A DNA stretch of 64,000 nt. Origin: an uncultured Methylococcaceae bacterium (GTDB lineage: Bacteria > Pseudomonadota > Gammaproteobacteria > Methylococcales > Methylomonadaceae). Positions 1 through 10,527 of the stretch are shown here, one piece after another. The position numbers and the translations under genes are program-made. The notes beneath the pieces are model-generated. The model searched no databases. It was not told where the DNA came from and saw nothing but the letters and a program-made list of their open reading frames with translations. Position 1 is the first letter of the stretch, and each line of letters begins with the position of its first letter. The stretch is taken from contig CAJAVP010000031.1 of NCBI GenBank assembly GCA_903945375.1, positions 1 through 64,000 on the forward strand, read 5' to 3'.

Positions 1-184
1 AATGAAACGTAGCCTTTATCATCAATAACATCTGGATTGCCATGTCAGAATACTTCATCGGCGCACCCTGTTTTCCACTCGGCGCTGGACGCCATTGAGT
101 ACGTACAAACTCTTCATCCAGCCACACCGTCACGTCGCCTTGCTGCACCAGTGCGCGATCATATTCAGGCCAGTTACTTTCCAT
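1..184 (-). CDS. IS5-family-like transposase, N-terminal part (cut by window edge)
   Basis: Reverse complement from ATG at 184 reads MESNWPEYDRALVQQGDVTVWLDEEFVRTQWRPAPSGKQGAPMKYSDMAIQMLLMIKATFH, typical of IS5-type transposase N-termini. Not in the supplied ORF track because it runs off the window. Confidence 0.8.
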   Translation of the reverse strand, partial: MESNWPEYDRALVQQGDVTVWLDEEFVRTQWRPAPSGKQGAPMKYSDMAIQMLLMIKATFH

Positions 185-327
185 TTACTTTTTGGCCGGC
201 TTTCTTTGTTAGGAATGGCGTTTGATTCGGACTGGCTGGCCATGATAATTTTCCGGTACGGTTGCTTTTGGGCAATAGTTTATAGCATTTGAGAGTTTAT
301 GCACCAACGCCTATTACGGACATAAAA

Positions 328-358
328 AAACCCGCTAAGCCTTATGGATTGCGGGTTA
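328..358 (-). terminator. Rho-independent terminator downstream of tRNA-Arg
   Basis: On the minus strand AACCCGC...GCGGGTT stem followed by a T-run. Confidence 0.7.
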
Positions 359-391
359 TGGTACTATCTGGAACATCTTAAAACAATAATT

Positions 392-468
392 TGGTGCGCC
401 CTAGGGGATTCGAACCTCTGACCTTACCCTCCGGAGGGGTACGCTCTATCCAGCTGAGCTAAGGGCGC
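392..468 (-). tRNA. tRNA-Arg (anticodon CCG)
   Basis: Minus strand GCGCCCTTAGCTCAGCTGGATAGAGCGTACCCCTCCGGAGGGTAAGGTCAGAGGTTCGAATCCCCTAGGGCGCACCA; cloverleaf arms, loop CTCCGGA, encoded CCA. Confidence 0.96.
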
Positions 469-502
469 TTGGGACGCGTATTCTAACCGATAGATCCAGT
501 AA

Positions 503-2506
503 TTACGATAACATTGTTTTTAGATGAGCAATACTGGCTTTGCCACGCTCTTTGGCAACTTCGGGTTCTAGTTGTTTTTTATTGCGCCACTCCAGGTCAT
601 CTTCCGGTAATTCTGCTAAAAATCGGCTTGGTTCACATTCACTGATTTCACCAAACCGTTTGCGGTGTGTGCAATAACTAAAAGTTAAACTACGTTGTGC
701 GCGGGTAATGCCAACATATGCTAATCGGCGTTCTTCTTCGATGTCACCCGTTTCAATGCTGTTTTGATGCGGCAGCAGATTTTCTTCCATGCCAATGAGA
801 AAGACATGCGGAAATTCTAACCCTTTGGCCGCATGTAAGGTCATTAGACTCACTTGATCATTCTGCTCTTCTTCTTGATTACGTTCTAGGATATCCATCA
901 ACATGATTTTAGAGACGATTCCGGCTAATGGCTGCTTATCTGTCGTCTCCTTTTCGGCAATGCGTTTTAACCAATCCACCAACTCGTCAACATTTTTCAT
1001 TTTGCGCTCGGCGGATTCTTTGGTTTTGCTGTTTTCACGTAACCATTGCGAATAATTAATTTGTTCAAGCATTTGTTTGATACCCGTATCGATATCGCCG
1101 CGTTCAATACGTGCCGTGTTATTAATCACCAAATCATGGAATTTTGCCAAACGTTGTATCGACTTTTCGGATAGCTTCTGCGCTAATCCTAATTCCGTAC
1201 TGGCAGTAAATAAGCTCACATGACGATCATTGGCGTAGCCGCCGAGTTTTTCCAGTGTAGTTGGACCAATTTCCCGTCGCGGCGTGTTAATAATGCGTAA
1301 AAATGCGGCATCGTCATCGGGATTCGCCATTAACCGCAAGTAAGCTAAGACATCCTTGATTTCAGCATAGGCAAAGAAGGAGGCGCCGCCGTTAATGAAA
1401 TAAGGGATATTATTTTCACGCAGTGCTCTTTCAAATAAACGAGATTGATGATTGCCTCGATAGAGAATGGCATAATCTTGATAACGTCCACCTGTTTTGA
1501 ATTTGTGGTGAATGATTTCCGAAACAATTTGTTGAGCCTCTATTTTTTCATCTTTGTGGCTTAACACGCGTAATGGATCGCCAAATCCTAGCTGACTCCA
1601 TAGTTTCTTTTCAAAGGTATGGGGATTATTGGCAATTAATTGGTTGGCGGCTTTCAGAATACGACCACATGAACGATAGTTTTGCTCTAATTTAATCACC
1701 TGCAATCGCGCATAATCTTTTTGTAATTGCATTAGATTTTGTGAAGACGCACCCCGCCAGGCATAAATTGATTGGTCATCATCACCTACCACTGTAAATC
1801 GACCGAGTTTACCTGCTAATAATTTAACCAGTTGATATTGCGTGACATTGGTATCTTGATATTCATCAACCAAAAGATAGCGGATTTTATTTTGCCATTT
1901 CTCTAAAACTGTCGGATGATTAAGAAATAGCAATACGGGCAATAAAATTAAATCATCAAAATCGACGGCATTGTAAGCCTTTAAACTGCGTGCGTAATCT
2001 GCGTAAAGCGTTGCACACAGCGATTGTTCGTTATCTGCCGTGATGATGGCTTGTTCCGGTGTAACAAAAGCATTTTTCCATTGCCCAATTTGTTGAGCAT
2101 AACGATCAAGCTGCTCGCTATCATAGGCATGATGACTATGATTGATTAAGTTTTTTAGTAAGGTTTGTTTATCTTGCTCATCAAACAAGGTCAAGCTTGC
2201 CTTATAACCGAGCGCTTTATGTTCTTTACGTAAAATGTCCAAACCTAGGGCATGGAATGTTGAAACACGTAAGCCGCGTGCGGATTTGTCATCTAGTAAT
2301 TTGGATACACGACTTTTCATTTCACGCGCCGCCTTATTGGTAAACGTCACCGCCGCGATATGACGCGCGGGCAAGCCCTGTTTGACTAAATAAGCAATTT
2401 TTTCCGTGATCACGCGAGTTTTACCGCTACCTGCACCAGCGAGTACCATTAAAGGATTGTCAATGTTTTTTACGGCAGCTTGTTGTTGTGGATTAAGTTG
2501 GGTCAT
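503..2506 (-). CDS. rep: ATP-dependent DNA helicase Rep (UvrD/Rep superfamily 1)
   Basis: MTQLNPQQQAAVKNIDNPLMVLAGAGSGKTRVITEKIAYL; full set of SF1 motifs; Rep-like length 667 aa. Confidence 0.93.
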   Translation of the reverse strand: MTQLNPQQQAAVKNIDNPLMVLAGAGSGKTRVITEKIAYLVKQGLPARHIAAVTFTNKAAREMKSRVSKLLDDKSARGLRVSTFHALGLDILRKEHKALGYKASLTLFDEQDKQTLLKNLINHSHHAYDSEQLDRYAQQIGQWKNAFVTPEQAIITADNEQSLCATLYADYARSLKAYNAVDFDDLILLPVLLFLNHPTVLEKWQNKIRYLLVDEYQDTNVTQYQLVKLLAGKLGRFTVVGDDDQSIYAWRGASSQNLMQLQKDYARLQVIKLEQNYRSCGRILKAANQLIANNPHTFEKKLWSQLGFGDPLRVLSHKDEKIEAQQIVSEIIHHKFKTGGRYQDYAILYRGNHQSRLFERALRENNIPYFINGGASFFAYAEIKDVLAYLRLMANPDDDAAFLRIINTPRREIGPTTLEKLGGYANDRHVSLFTASTELGLAQKLSEKSIQRLAKFHDLVINNTARIERGDIDTGIKQMLEQINYSQWLRENSKTKESAERKMKNVDELVDWLKRIAEKETTDKQPLAGIVSKIMLMDILERNQEEEQNDQVSLMTLHAAKGLEFPHVFLIGMEENLLPHQNSIETGDIEEERRLAYVGITRAQRSLTFSYCTHRKRFGEISECEPSRFLAELPEDDLEWRNKKQLEPEVAKERGKASIAHLKTMLS

Positions 2507-2722
2507 GAATACCTAATTTGTATGAAACAGGGTTTTTAACTAATTCTAACACACGGGAGGATTGCACCAGAATCGACGTAAAAATGGATTACACATCAGG
2601 AGAGCACTACGATTGGCGTGACATCACGAGTTAATTTGAAATATTTTTTCCTCTCATTTCGTTAATGGAAAATATGTCATTAATCCACTCAATCGCTTAC
2701 CAAGAAAAGCATTTAAATAAAT

Positions 2723-2749
2723 TAAAGGTTCATGGCGTAGAGCCGATAA
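2723..2749 (+). promoter_or_regulatory. Sigma-28 (FliA) promoter of flagellin
   Basis: TAAAGGTT-N11-GCCGATAA versus consensus TAAAGTTT-N11-GCCGATAA, 76 bp upstream of the flagellin ATG. Confidence 0.9.
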
Positions 2750-2825
2750 GGTTCGCAGAGTTGATCAGGACAAAAGTATTCCCTTGATTACTTATACAAC
2801 CACAACCTAAGCTAGGAGAAATACC

Positions 2826-4955
2826 ATGACTTCAATAGTAAACACAAATATAGGATCGTTGAACGCACAGCGGAATTTGGGTAAATCTCAGATGGCCCAA
2901 CAAACCGCTATGCAACGGTTGTCTTCCGGTTTGCGTATCAATAGTGCTAAAGATGACGCAGCTGGTTTATCCATCTCTGACCGCATGACTTCACAGATTA
3001 CCGGCTTAAACCAAGCCAATCGAAATGCTAATGACGGCATTTCACTCGCCCAAACGGCTGAGGGTGCATTAGGTGAAATCGGTAATAGTTTACAACGTTT
3101 GCGTGAGCTGTCTGTACAATCCGCCAACGCCACCAATACCACCTCTGATCGTGCAGCTATCCAACAAGAAGCCGGTCAGCTGTTACAAGAAATCGACCGT
3201 GTAGCAGGGCAAACTGAATTTAACGGCACTAGATTGTTAGATGGTTCGTTTAAGAATCAAAACTTTCAAATTGGTGCTAACGCGGGACAAACTATTAATG
3301 TCGGCATAGCAAGCGCTAAGACGAGTGTACTAGGGACTGGTGAAGCGGCCTCAGTTACAGCAAGATCGAGTCTTTCCATAGCTGGCGGATCAACAACCCC
3401 CCCTTTAATGGTTGCGGGCGATGTAAACGTTAACGGTATTACTATCGGGTCTTCCGTTCCTACCGCAGACAACAAATCTTTTGCATTTAACGCAGCGAGT
3501 GCGCTAGCCAAAGCTTCGGCGTTTAATGCCGTCTCAGACAAAACAGGGGTAACTGCCACTGTTAATGCGACTGAAGTTGAAGGTCGTGCAATGACCGGCT
3601 CTGCCACCGACGGTGTTATTGTCATTAATGGGGTATCAACATCGGGCGTTTTCACAACCGCCGATACTTCAGCCACTCGTCAATCAGTTATTACAGCGAT
3701 TAATGCAGTCTCTGACCAAACAGGGGTTACAGCCGTTGATACTGGCACGGATGCTGCCGGCGTTAAACTGATTGCGGCTGATGGACGTAACATTACCCTC
3801 GGTTTTGACAACTCAGGCTCAACAAATGCTTTAACTTCCGCCTCAACAGGACTTGCTTTCAATGGTACGGACTTAACTACTCCCACCGATAAATCGGATG
3901 CTGGATTCCAAACCTATTTTGGTACCTTTACCTTATCATCAACCAAAGATATCAGTGTCAGTGAAGGTACCGGAACTATTGGTAATGCGGGCTTACAATC
4001 TGGCACCTATAACGCACAGGTTGCTTATACATCAAGTCAAGCACTAACCACAAATAGCAGCTTCGCTACGGGTGATTTCAAAATTAATGGCGTATTGGTT
4101 GGCGCAACACTAGCTAGTGCCGACAAAGCCTCTTCTGCTTTGAAAGATAATAGTGCGATTGCAAAAGCGGCGGCCATTAACGCCATATCGACTCAAACCG
4201 GAGTGACCGCAAAAGTCAACACCAATACGACATTAGGTTCAGCCGCTACAGCTGGCGCGACAGGCACCATCAATATTAATGGCGTAACAACATCTACCGT
4301 AACGACAACCGGCACCGACCTCGCCTCTGATCGTGCCACAGTTGTTCAGGCAATTAATGCTATTTCTGGTCAAACAGGTGTTGTAGCCATCGATACTAAC
4401 GATAACAATAAAGGTATTAAATTGCAGGCGGTTGATGGTCGTAACCTCGTCGTCGATACGACTACCGGCGGATTTGCTGGCGATGGCTCCGACACCGGGT
4501 TAATCGCAGATGGGACTTATACCGGCTCAGTCACGTTGAATTCTGCCTCTGCATTTAAAATTGAAAGTGGCACAACCGGTACCGACGTAACCAAAACACT
4601 GGGATTAGAAGTGGGAACTTATGGCGCGGGAAAAAGCGGTCAAGCCATCAGCACCATCGATTTAACAACAGCTGAAGGATCAACTAAAGCATTAACAGCT
4701 ATCGATAATGCGTTAGCGTCAATAAATAGCAGCCGTGGTACGATGGGTGCGGTACAAAACCGTTTCACATCAACCATTTCATCTTTGCAAACGACTTCAG
4801 AAAACCTGACTTCCGCACGAAGCCGAATTAGAGATGCTGATTTTGCCGCTGAATCTGCAGAATTAAGCAGAGCAGGTATTTTGCAACAAGCCGGTACCGC
4901 TATGTTAGCGCAAGCCAATCAAGCAAGCCAAGGCGTATTGTCTCTGTTGAGATAA
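2826..4955 (+). CDS. fliC: Flagellin, long form with expanded central domain
   Basis: N-term [41 protein letters not shown] and C-term [51 protein letters not shown]; 709 aa. Confidence 0.96.
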   Translation: MTSIVNTNIGSLNAQRNLGKSQMAQQTAMQRLSSGLRINSAKDDAAGLSISDRMTSQITGLNQANRNANDGISLAQTAEGALGEIGNSLQRLRELSVQSANATNTTSDRAAIQQEAGQLLQEIDRVAGQTEFNGTRLLDGSFKNQNFQIGANAGQTINVGIASAKTSVLGTGEAASVTARSSLSIAGGSTTPPLMVAGDVNVNGITIGSSVPTADNKSFAFNAASALAKASAFNAVSDKTGVTATVNATEVEGRAMTGSATDGVIVINGVSTSGVFTTADTSATRQSVITAINAVSDQTGVTAVDTGTDAAGVKLIAADGRNITLGFDNSGSTNALTSASTGLAFNGTDLTTPTDKSDAGFQTYFGTFTLSSTKDISVSEGTGTIGNAGLQSGTYNAQVAYTSSQALTTNSSFATGDFKINGVLVGATLASADKASSALKDNSAIAKAAAINAISTQTGVTAKVNTNTTLGSAATAGATGTININGVTTSTVTTTGTDLASDRATVVQAINAISGQTGVVAIDTNDNNKGIKLQAVDGRNLVVDTTTGGFAGDGSDTGLIADGTYTGSVTLNSASAFKIESGTTGTDVTKTLGLEVGTYGAGKSGQAISTIDLTTAEGSTKALTAIDNALASINSSRGTMGAVQNRFTSTISSLQTTSENLTSARSRIRDADFAAESAELSRAGILQQAGTAMLAQANQASQGVLSLLR

Positions 4956-4995
4956 TATGGGATTTAGGACGGACTACGCCGTCTAAGTGGACATT

Positions 4996-5029
4996 AGCAG
5001 CGGGTTATTTATACTCGCTGCTTCTTTTT
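4996..5029 (+). terminator. Rho-independent terminator of flagellin gene
   Basis: AGCAGCG...CGCTGCT stem followed by TCTTTTT. Confidence 0.85.
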
Positions 5030-5046
5030 AATGGCAGGAGCAGATC

Positions 5047-5460
5047 ATGGAAATTTCATCAATAAACAATCTCGCCAATATCGCAGCCATTCCCAAAAAG
5101 GCCGCTCACACAGATAAATCCCCCACAGAAACCAGTGATAGTGCATTGCAAGCATCAACTGCAAGTAGTTTGGTAGCCAATCCAATTAAATCAGTTGCAG
5201 ATAATGCCGCCTTAAAAAGTGAATCGTCTACTCAAAATCGAGAAAAAGTTGGTGAAGCTGTCAATAACATCAATAATTTTTTCCAGATGTCTAAACGATC
5301 TATGCAATTCTCCATCAATGAGGATACCGGAAGAACGATTATTGAAATTAAAGATGAAAAAACAGGAGACATTATTCGGCAAATTCCGTCAGAAGAAGTC
5401 TTACAGCTAGAAAAAAAATTAGGAGAAGTTGAGGGTTTGTTGTTTAGTAAAAAAGCCTAA
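5047..5460 (+). CDS. flaG: FlaG family flagellar protein
   Basis: C-term MQFSINEDTGRTIIEIKDEKTGDIIRQIPSEEVLQLEKKLGEVEGLLF typical of FlaG; between fliC and fliD. Confidence 0.9.
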   Translation: MEISSINNLANIAAIPKKAAHTDKSPTETSDSALQASTASSLVANPIKSVADNAALKSESSTQNREKVGEAVNNINNFFQMSKRSMQFSINEDTGRTIIEIKDEKTGDIIRQIPSEEVLQLEKKLGEVEGLLFSKKA

Positions 5461-5507
5461 TGGTTTTTTACTAATCTTAAGATTGCATTTTTTAGGAGGC
5501 AGGGGAA

Positions 5508-7502
5508 ATGGCTGCGATTACGTCAACAGGCTTAGGTTCAGGGCTTGATATTAACGGCATGGTAACGAAACTGGTTGCTGCTGAGCGTTCGCCCTCCGAT
5601 ACACGCTTTACTAAAAGAGAAGCGAGTGATAATGCAAAAATCACCGCGTTTGGCAATTTCAAGAGTGCCCTATCAGATTTCAAAGGCTCTTTTTCTGCAC
5701 TAAGCCAATCCTCCAGTTTTCAAAAAATTTCTGCCGAATCTACGGATAGTACGGTCATAAAAGCATCTGCGCTGAGTGTTGCAGATATCGGCTCATATCA
5801 AATGGAGGTGAAAAGTCTCGCGCAAAACCACGTCGTAGCTTCAGCGGGCTACGCTGATCCATCAAGTGTCGTTGGCACAGGAACGCTGACCATTAACTTT
5901 GGCACAACCGCTTATGATGCCACGACCAATCAATATACGGACTTTACCCAAAACCCCTCTAAGTCTTCGCTGACGCTTACGATTGATTCCAGTAACAATA
6001 CCTTGACGGGAATCCGAGATACTATTAATAAATCTAATGCAGGGGTTTCTGCGTCTATCTTAAACGATGGTACGGGCAACCGACTGATTCTTAAATCCAC
6101 TGATTCCGGTGTAAAGAACAGTATGCAAATCAAAGTGTCGGATGCGGGAACATCCGGTTTATCAGACTTAGCGTTTGATAGTTCCAGTTCTAAAATGACG
6201 CAAACTCAAGTTGCAAAAGATGCGTTAGTCAACATTAATGGTATTGATGTCAGCAGCCCAAACAATACGGTTAGTAGCGCATTAAAAGGCGTCACGCTCA
6301 ATTTGTTACAAGCGCAAGTGGGCAAGCCCGTCACTGTCAACATCAGCCGTAACGATGCTGACTTAAATACAGCGGTCAATAGTTTTGTCGATAAATACAA
6401 TGCTCTTGTCACCACCGTTAAAAGCGCCACCAATTACGATACCAAAACTAACACAGCGGGTATTTTATTAGGGGATTCTGTCGTACAAAGTGGAATGTCG
6501 CAAATCCGGAATACGCTGACCAGTGTTGCCACTAATAAAGGCTCATCCATTCACTCGTTAGCTGATGTGGGTATCAGTATACAAAAGGATGGCACATTAA
6601 AATTTGATGCCGCTAAATTTGCCTCAGCTAAAACCTCAGACTTAAGCGGTGTGACAGCGTTATTTTCCGTCATGGGGCGTACAGAGGATAGTAATGTGCA
6701 ATACATCGGTAGCACTACTAGTACGAAAACCGGTAATTATGCGGTCAATATAACCCAAGCTGCCACACAAGGTAGCTTAGAAGGAAGCAGCATTAGCTTT
6801 CCGTTGACTATCGATACAAGCAATAACGGTTTCGCAATTAAGGTTGACGGAGGCTTATCAGGTCATATTGCCTTAACCCAAAAAACGTATGCCAATGGCT
6901 CTGACTTAGCTACCGACATACAATCCAGCATAAATGCAGACAGCATACTTAAAGGCAATAATCTCAACGTCAATGTATCTTATGATTCCAGCAATAATCG
7001 CTTAGTCATTCGTTCAAATACCTACGGTGCAGACTCCCAAGTTGAAATCACTGAAGGCATCAGCCCACTAGGACTCAATGTAGGTGCAGGAATCGTCGGA
7101 GTCGATGTGGCCGGTACGATTAATGGTCAATCAGCAGTCGGTAGCGGTCAATTTTTAACATCAACTGCAGGTGAGTCTTCCGGTCTAAAACTCATCGTTG
7201 ACCGTCTAACAATAGGCGATCGAGGCAGTATCAATTTTGGACGCGGACTCATTGACCAACTGTCGACTAAATTAGACAACTTGCTCAGCAATAATGGTAC
7301 GATTAACGCCAGAACAAGCGGCTTACAAACAGATCTTGGCTTAATCACCAAAGGTCGAGCGCTGCTGGATACACGAATGGTGGAATATCAAGCCCGCATG
7401 TTAAAGCAATTCAATGCCATGGATGCGTTTATGGCTAGTATGCAAGCCACCAGCACTTATCTTACCCAACAGCTTGCTGTCAATAATAAATCAACCAATT
7501 AA
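5508..7502 (+). CDS. fliD: Flagellar hook-associated protein 2 (filament cap)
   Basis: MAAITSTGLGSGLDINGMVTKLVAAERSPSDTR and C-term RALLDTRMVEYQARMLKQFNAMDAFMASMQATSTYLTQQL. Confidence 0.94.
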   Translation: MAAITSTGLGSGLDINGMVTKLVAAERSPSDTRFTKREASDNAKITAFGNFKSALSDFKGSFSALSQSSSFQKISAESTDSTVIKASALSVADIGSYQMEVKSLAQNHVVASAGYADPSSVVGTGTLTINFGTTAYDATTNQYTDFTQNPSKSSLTLTIDSSNNTLTGIRDTINKSNAGVSASILNDGTGNRLILKSTDSGVKNSMQIKVSDAGTSGLSDLAFDSSSSKMTQTQVAKDALVNINGIDVSSPNNTVSSALKGVTLNLLQAQVGKPVTVNISRNDADLNTAVNSFVDKYNALVTTVKSATNYDTKTNTAGILLGDSVVQSGMSQIRNTLTSVATNKGSSIHSLADVGISIQKDGTLKFDAAKFASAKTSDLSGVTALFSVMGRTEDSNVQYIGSTTSTKTGNYAVNITQAATQGSLEGSSISFPLTIDTSNNGFAIKVDGGLSGHIALTQKTYANGSDLATDIQSSINADSILKGNNLNVNVSYDSSNNRLVIRSNTYGADSQVEITEGISPLGLNVGAGIVGVDVAGTINGQSAVGSGQFLTSTAGESSGLKLIVDRLTIGDRGSINFGRGLIDQLSTKLDNLLSNNGTINARTSGLQTDLGLITKGRALLDTRMVEYQARMLKQFNAMDAFMASMQATSTYLTQQLAVNNKSTN

Positions 7503-7528
7503 TCATCGACTTGTTTTCGCAATTCTAT

Positions 7529-7882
7529 TTATCCAGCATAAATAATATCAAACTGAGCCGCAATTTGACTGACCACCTGTCTGGTGATTACGTGGACGGG
7601 CAAAAATAAATCATCAGCAGACAAGCCACGTTCACTTAAAGACTCCGCTTCAACATATAGCGTTTCCGCACCATAAAGCTCTAATACTTTAAACATGGCC
7701 TCGGTATTTTTTATCTGGACTGGAGGTGTTTGACCCGCTTTTAAATGAAACACCGCATCATCTAAAAACATCAAACAGACCGTTTGATCAAATGCAGCAG
7801 TAGTCAAAATGACATCCAAGGTTTCTTGAACATAACTGCCACTGTAAGCCGGCTTGCGTAAAATAAACAAATATTTTTTCAT
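7529..7882 (-). CDS. tusC: Sulfurtransferase complex subunit TusC/DsrF-like
   Basis: MKKYLFILRKPAYSGSYVQETLDVILTTAAFDQTVCLMFLDDAVFHLKAGQ; start placed at internal M, directly after the upstream gene. Confidence 0.85.
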   Translation of the reverse strand: MKKYLFILRKPAYSGSYVQETLDVILTTAAFDQTVCLMFLDDAVFHLKAGQTPPVQIKNTEAMFKVLELYGAETLYVEAESLSERGLSADDLFLPVHVITRQVVSQIAAQFDIIYAG

Positions 7883-7886
7883 AGAC

Positions 7887-8282
7887 TTAACCAAAAACAA
7901 TAAATCGGTCGGCGACTAAACTGGCTTCAATTAGCTGTCCTAAACCAGAAATACGAAAGCCAATCGCTAAATCTTGATCGACTTTACCTTGCCTGACCGC
8001 TTCATCTGAACAAAGTAAAGCGCGTCGTTGCGCTGCTGAAATACACACCACTAAATCGATTTGATGCTGTGCTGCCAACTGGCTCCATTGTTGACTCAGG
8101 CATAACTCATCATCGGGTGGCGTGGCATATTTAAACGCATGATAAATACCGTCGTGGTAAAAAAACACACGAAATACCTCGTGCCCTTGTGCTAGTGCTG
8201 TTTTAATAAATTGATAAGCCGTATATCCCGATGTAGAGTGGTAAGGACTGGTATTGATTTGAATCGCAAATTTCATCGTCAA
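7887..8282 (-). CDS. tusD: Sulfurtransferase TusD/DsrE-like
   Basis: MKFAIQINTSPYHSTSGYTAYQFIKTALAQGHEVFRVFFYHDGIYHA; conserved Cys in DLVVCISAAQRR. Likely start may be the second Met (MKF). Confidence 0.88.
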   Translation of the reverse strand: MTMKFAIQINTSPYHSTSGYTAYQFIKTALAQGHEVFRVFFYHDGIYHAFKYATPPDDELCLSQQWSQLAAQHQIDLVVCISAAQRRALLCSDEAVRQGKVDQDLAIGFRISGLGQLIEASLVADRFIVFG

Positions 8283-8390
8283 CTCGGTGGTTTAATAAAT
8301 CGCTGTTGATTAATCATTATCTTAAACGTAAAGCGATTATAATGACGCAAAAAATCGCGCTATTCAAAATCAAATTAACTCAATAGACCA

Positions 8391-9728
8391 ATGTCACATA
8401 ACTCAATCGACCCTCTAGCCACATTTCAAAGCTTAGCGTTGGCAAATGAACTGCTCAAAGCCATCGAAAAAATAGGCTTTGAACAACCTACGCCTGTGCA
8501 ATCTCAAGCCGTGCCCATTGCTCTAGCCGGTAAAGACATGCTGGTCAGTGCCGAAACAGGAAGCGGCAAGACCGCCGCTTTTTTATTGCCCGCGTTACAA
8601 CGGCTAATCAATGAACCGTCAAGCTTGTTTGGCACAAAAGTATTAGTGCTCACGCCGACGCGTGAACTAGCTCAGCAAATAGCCCTTCAATGCCGAGCCT
8701 TAGCTGAGTTTACTGATGTAAAAGTTGGTTTAATTACCGGCGGTGAAGACTTTAAACAACAACAAGGTGTTCTCAGGCGTAATGCGGAAGTCATTATCGC
8801 AACACCGGGACGTTTGCGAGAGCTAATTCATCAGCAGGCCACAGATTTTAGCCATTTAAAGCTACTCGTTCTCGATGAAGCGGATCGTATGCTCGACATG
8901 GGATTTAGCGATGATGTCCTGAACATTGCCCATCACTGTAATGAAGAAAAACAAACCTTATTGTTTTCGGCAACGCTAACCCATTATGGTGTCATTAAAA
9001 TCGCCGATAGATTGCTTAAAAATCACTACAAAACACTGGCTTTAAACACCCTGCATGATGGTCATGACAATATTGCTCAGCAAATGATGGTGGCTGATGA
9101 TAATGATCACAAACAAAAACAACTCGTTTGGTTGTTAGATCATGAACAATACGATAAGGCCTTGATTTTTACCAACACCCGACGACGGGCTAACGAGTTA
9201 CTTGCGCCTTTGCAAGCGCAAGCATTACGGGTTGCCGTGCTGCATGGTGAAATGGATCAACGCGAACGTAATCGGGTAATGGGCTTATTTCGTGATGGCA
9301 TTGTCCGCATTATTATTTCCACCGATCTTGCCGCTAGAGGCTTGGATGTAAAAGGCGTCAATTTAGTCATTAATTTCGATGTGCCTAGAAACGGTATTGA
9401 TTACATCCATCGCATTGGGCGCACAGGACGCGCCGATGAAGTCGGGCTAGCAATTGCTCTTGTCAAGAGTACCGAATGGAATTTGATGTCCAGCATTCAG
9501 CGTTTTTTAAAACAACGTTTTGAAATGCGAACCATCAGCGGCTTACAAGGTAGCTACCAAGGCCCGAAAAAACTGAAATCATCCGGTAAAGCCGTTGGCA
9601 GTAAAGATAAGCGTGAAGCAAAAAAAGAACCCGCTAAAAAAATTAAAGTCCGGCTTCGCGATAGAAAAAACATCGGCAAACGAAGACAGCCCAGTCTTAA
9701 ACCTGAAGAAACACCGCAAGACAGCTAA
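8391..9728 (+). CDS. DEAD-box ATP-dependent RNA helicase (SrmB/RhlE-like)
   Basis: Motifs AETGSGKT, PTRELAQQ, DEAD, SAT, HRIGRTGR; basic C-terminal tail. Confidence 0.93.
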   Translation: MSHNSIDPLATFQSLALANELLKAIEKIGFEQPTPVQSQAVPIALAGKDMLVSAETGSGKTAAFLLPALQRLINEPSSLFGTKVLVLTPTRELAQQIALQCRALAEFTDVKVGLITGGEDFKQQQGVLRRNAEVIIATPGRLRELIHQQATDFSHLKLLVLDEADRMLDMGFSDDVLNIAHHCNEEKQTLLFSATLTHYGVIKIADRLLKNHYKTLALNTLHDGHDNIAQQMMVADDNDHKQKQLVWLLDHEQYDKALIFTNTRRRANELLAPLQAQALRVAVLHGEMDQRERNRVMGLFRDGIVRIIISTDLAARGLDVKGVNLVINFDVPRNGIDYIHRIGRTGRADEVGLAIALVKSTEWNLMSSIQRFLKQRFEMRTISGLQGSYQGPKKLKSSGKAVGSKDKREAKKEPAKKIKVRLRDRKNIGKRRQPSLKPEETPQDS

Positions 9729-9734
9729 ACCCTA

Positions 9735-10379
9735 TTATTTGAATTCGTGAAGGATTGTTTTGAGTTTTTCCAGAACGTGCTGTTGCTGTGTGGTATTTAA
9801 CTGACTAAAATCCCGTTCAAAATCACTCAGCTTATACGCATCCCCCGAATTGACTGGCGCACCAGTTGATAATCCGCAATCGGATAACACCTTTTGTACG
9901 GGTTCGACAGCGCCATTTAAAGGAATCGCACCAGACAATACGTCACGAATCATCGTTTTAACACGGATAAAAATGTTGTCATGCCCCAATAATAGTGCAT
10001 CAATCAAGGTCTTAGCTTGCTCGTTGGTATAACCTCGACGTTTAGAGTCAGGGAAAACGCGCATCATAATAGTAACCGGTGGACTTTTATCAACTTGATA
10101 TTCCACTTCAAATTGGCGACCTTGTGATGCAATCAAACTGTCGGCATCAACAACCACTTGTAGCGCATTGTCACGGCATACAATTTCTAGTTTTAGTTGA
10201 TCGTAAAGACCGCGATCGGGTAACGGTGATACCGTCATACTATAAGTTTGATTATTGAGACGATCGACTTCCTGATGATAAGTCCATGTATTGTCGGCAA
10301 ATGCTTGAGACGCACTCAAGCCTGCCCAGACCACAATAATCGGTTTTAACCACGTAAAAAAATAAAGTTTGCGCTGCAT
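9735..10379 (-). CDS. Hypothetical secreted protein
   Basis: Start moved to MQRKLYFFTWLKPIIVVWAGLSASQAFADNTW (signal peptide) with AGGAGAC Shine-Dalgarno. Confidence 0.75.
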   Translation of the reverse strand: MQRKLYFFTWLKPIIVVWAGLSASQAFADNTWTYHQEVDRLNNQTYSMTVSPLPDRGLYDQLKLEIVCRDNALQVVVDADSLIASQGRQFEVEYQVDKSPPVTIMMRVFPDSKRRGYTNEQAKTLIDALLLGHDNIFIRVKTMIRDVLSGAIPLNGAVEPVQKVLSDCGLSTGAPVNSGDAYKLSDFERDFSQLNTTQQQHVLEKLKTILHEFK

Positions 10380-10527
10380 GGGGTCTCCTAAACGCAGAGC
10401 TATAAAATAGGTGCGTTTGTTATGATTTATGTTCAAATTATACGCATAGCGACCCAATTAAAATAACTAATCTACCACTAACGTTTCTTGCTGAAGTCGC
10501 TTTCATCCATTTTCAATCGAGGACTCT

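Noticed and set aside
2888-7351. Antisense ORFs in the flagellin and fliD genes (for example 3266..3676 and 4640..4918)
   Set aside because: Mirror-frame artefacts of Ala/Thr/Ser-rich coding sequence; no independent start signals or recognisable domains.
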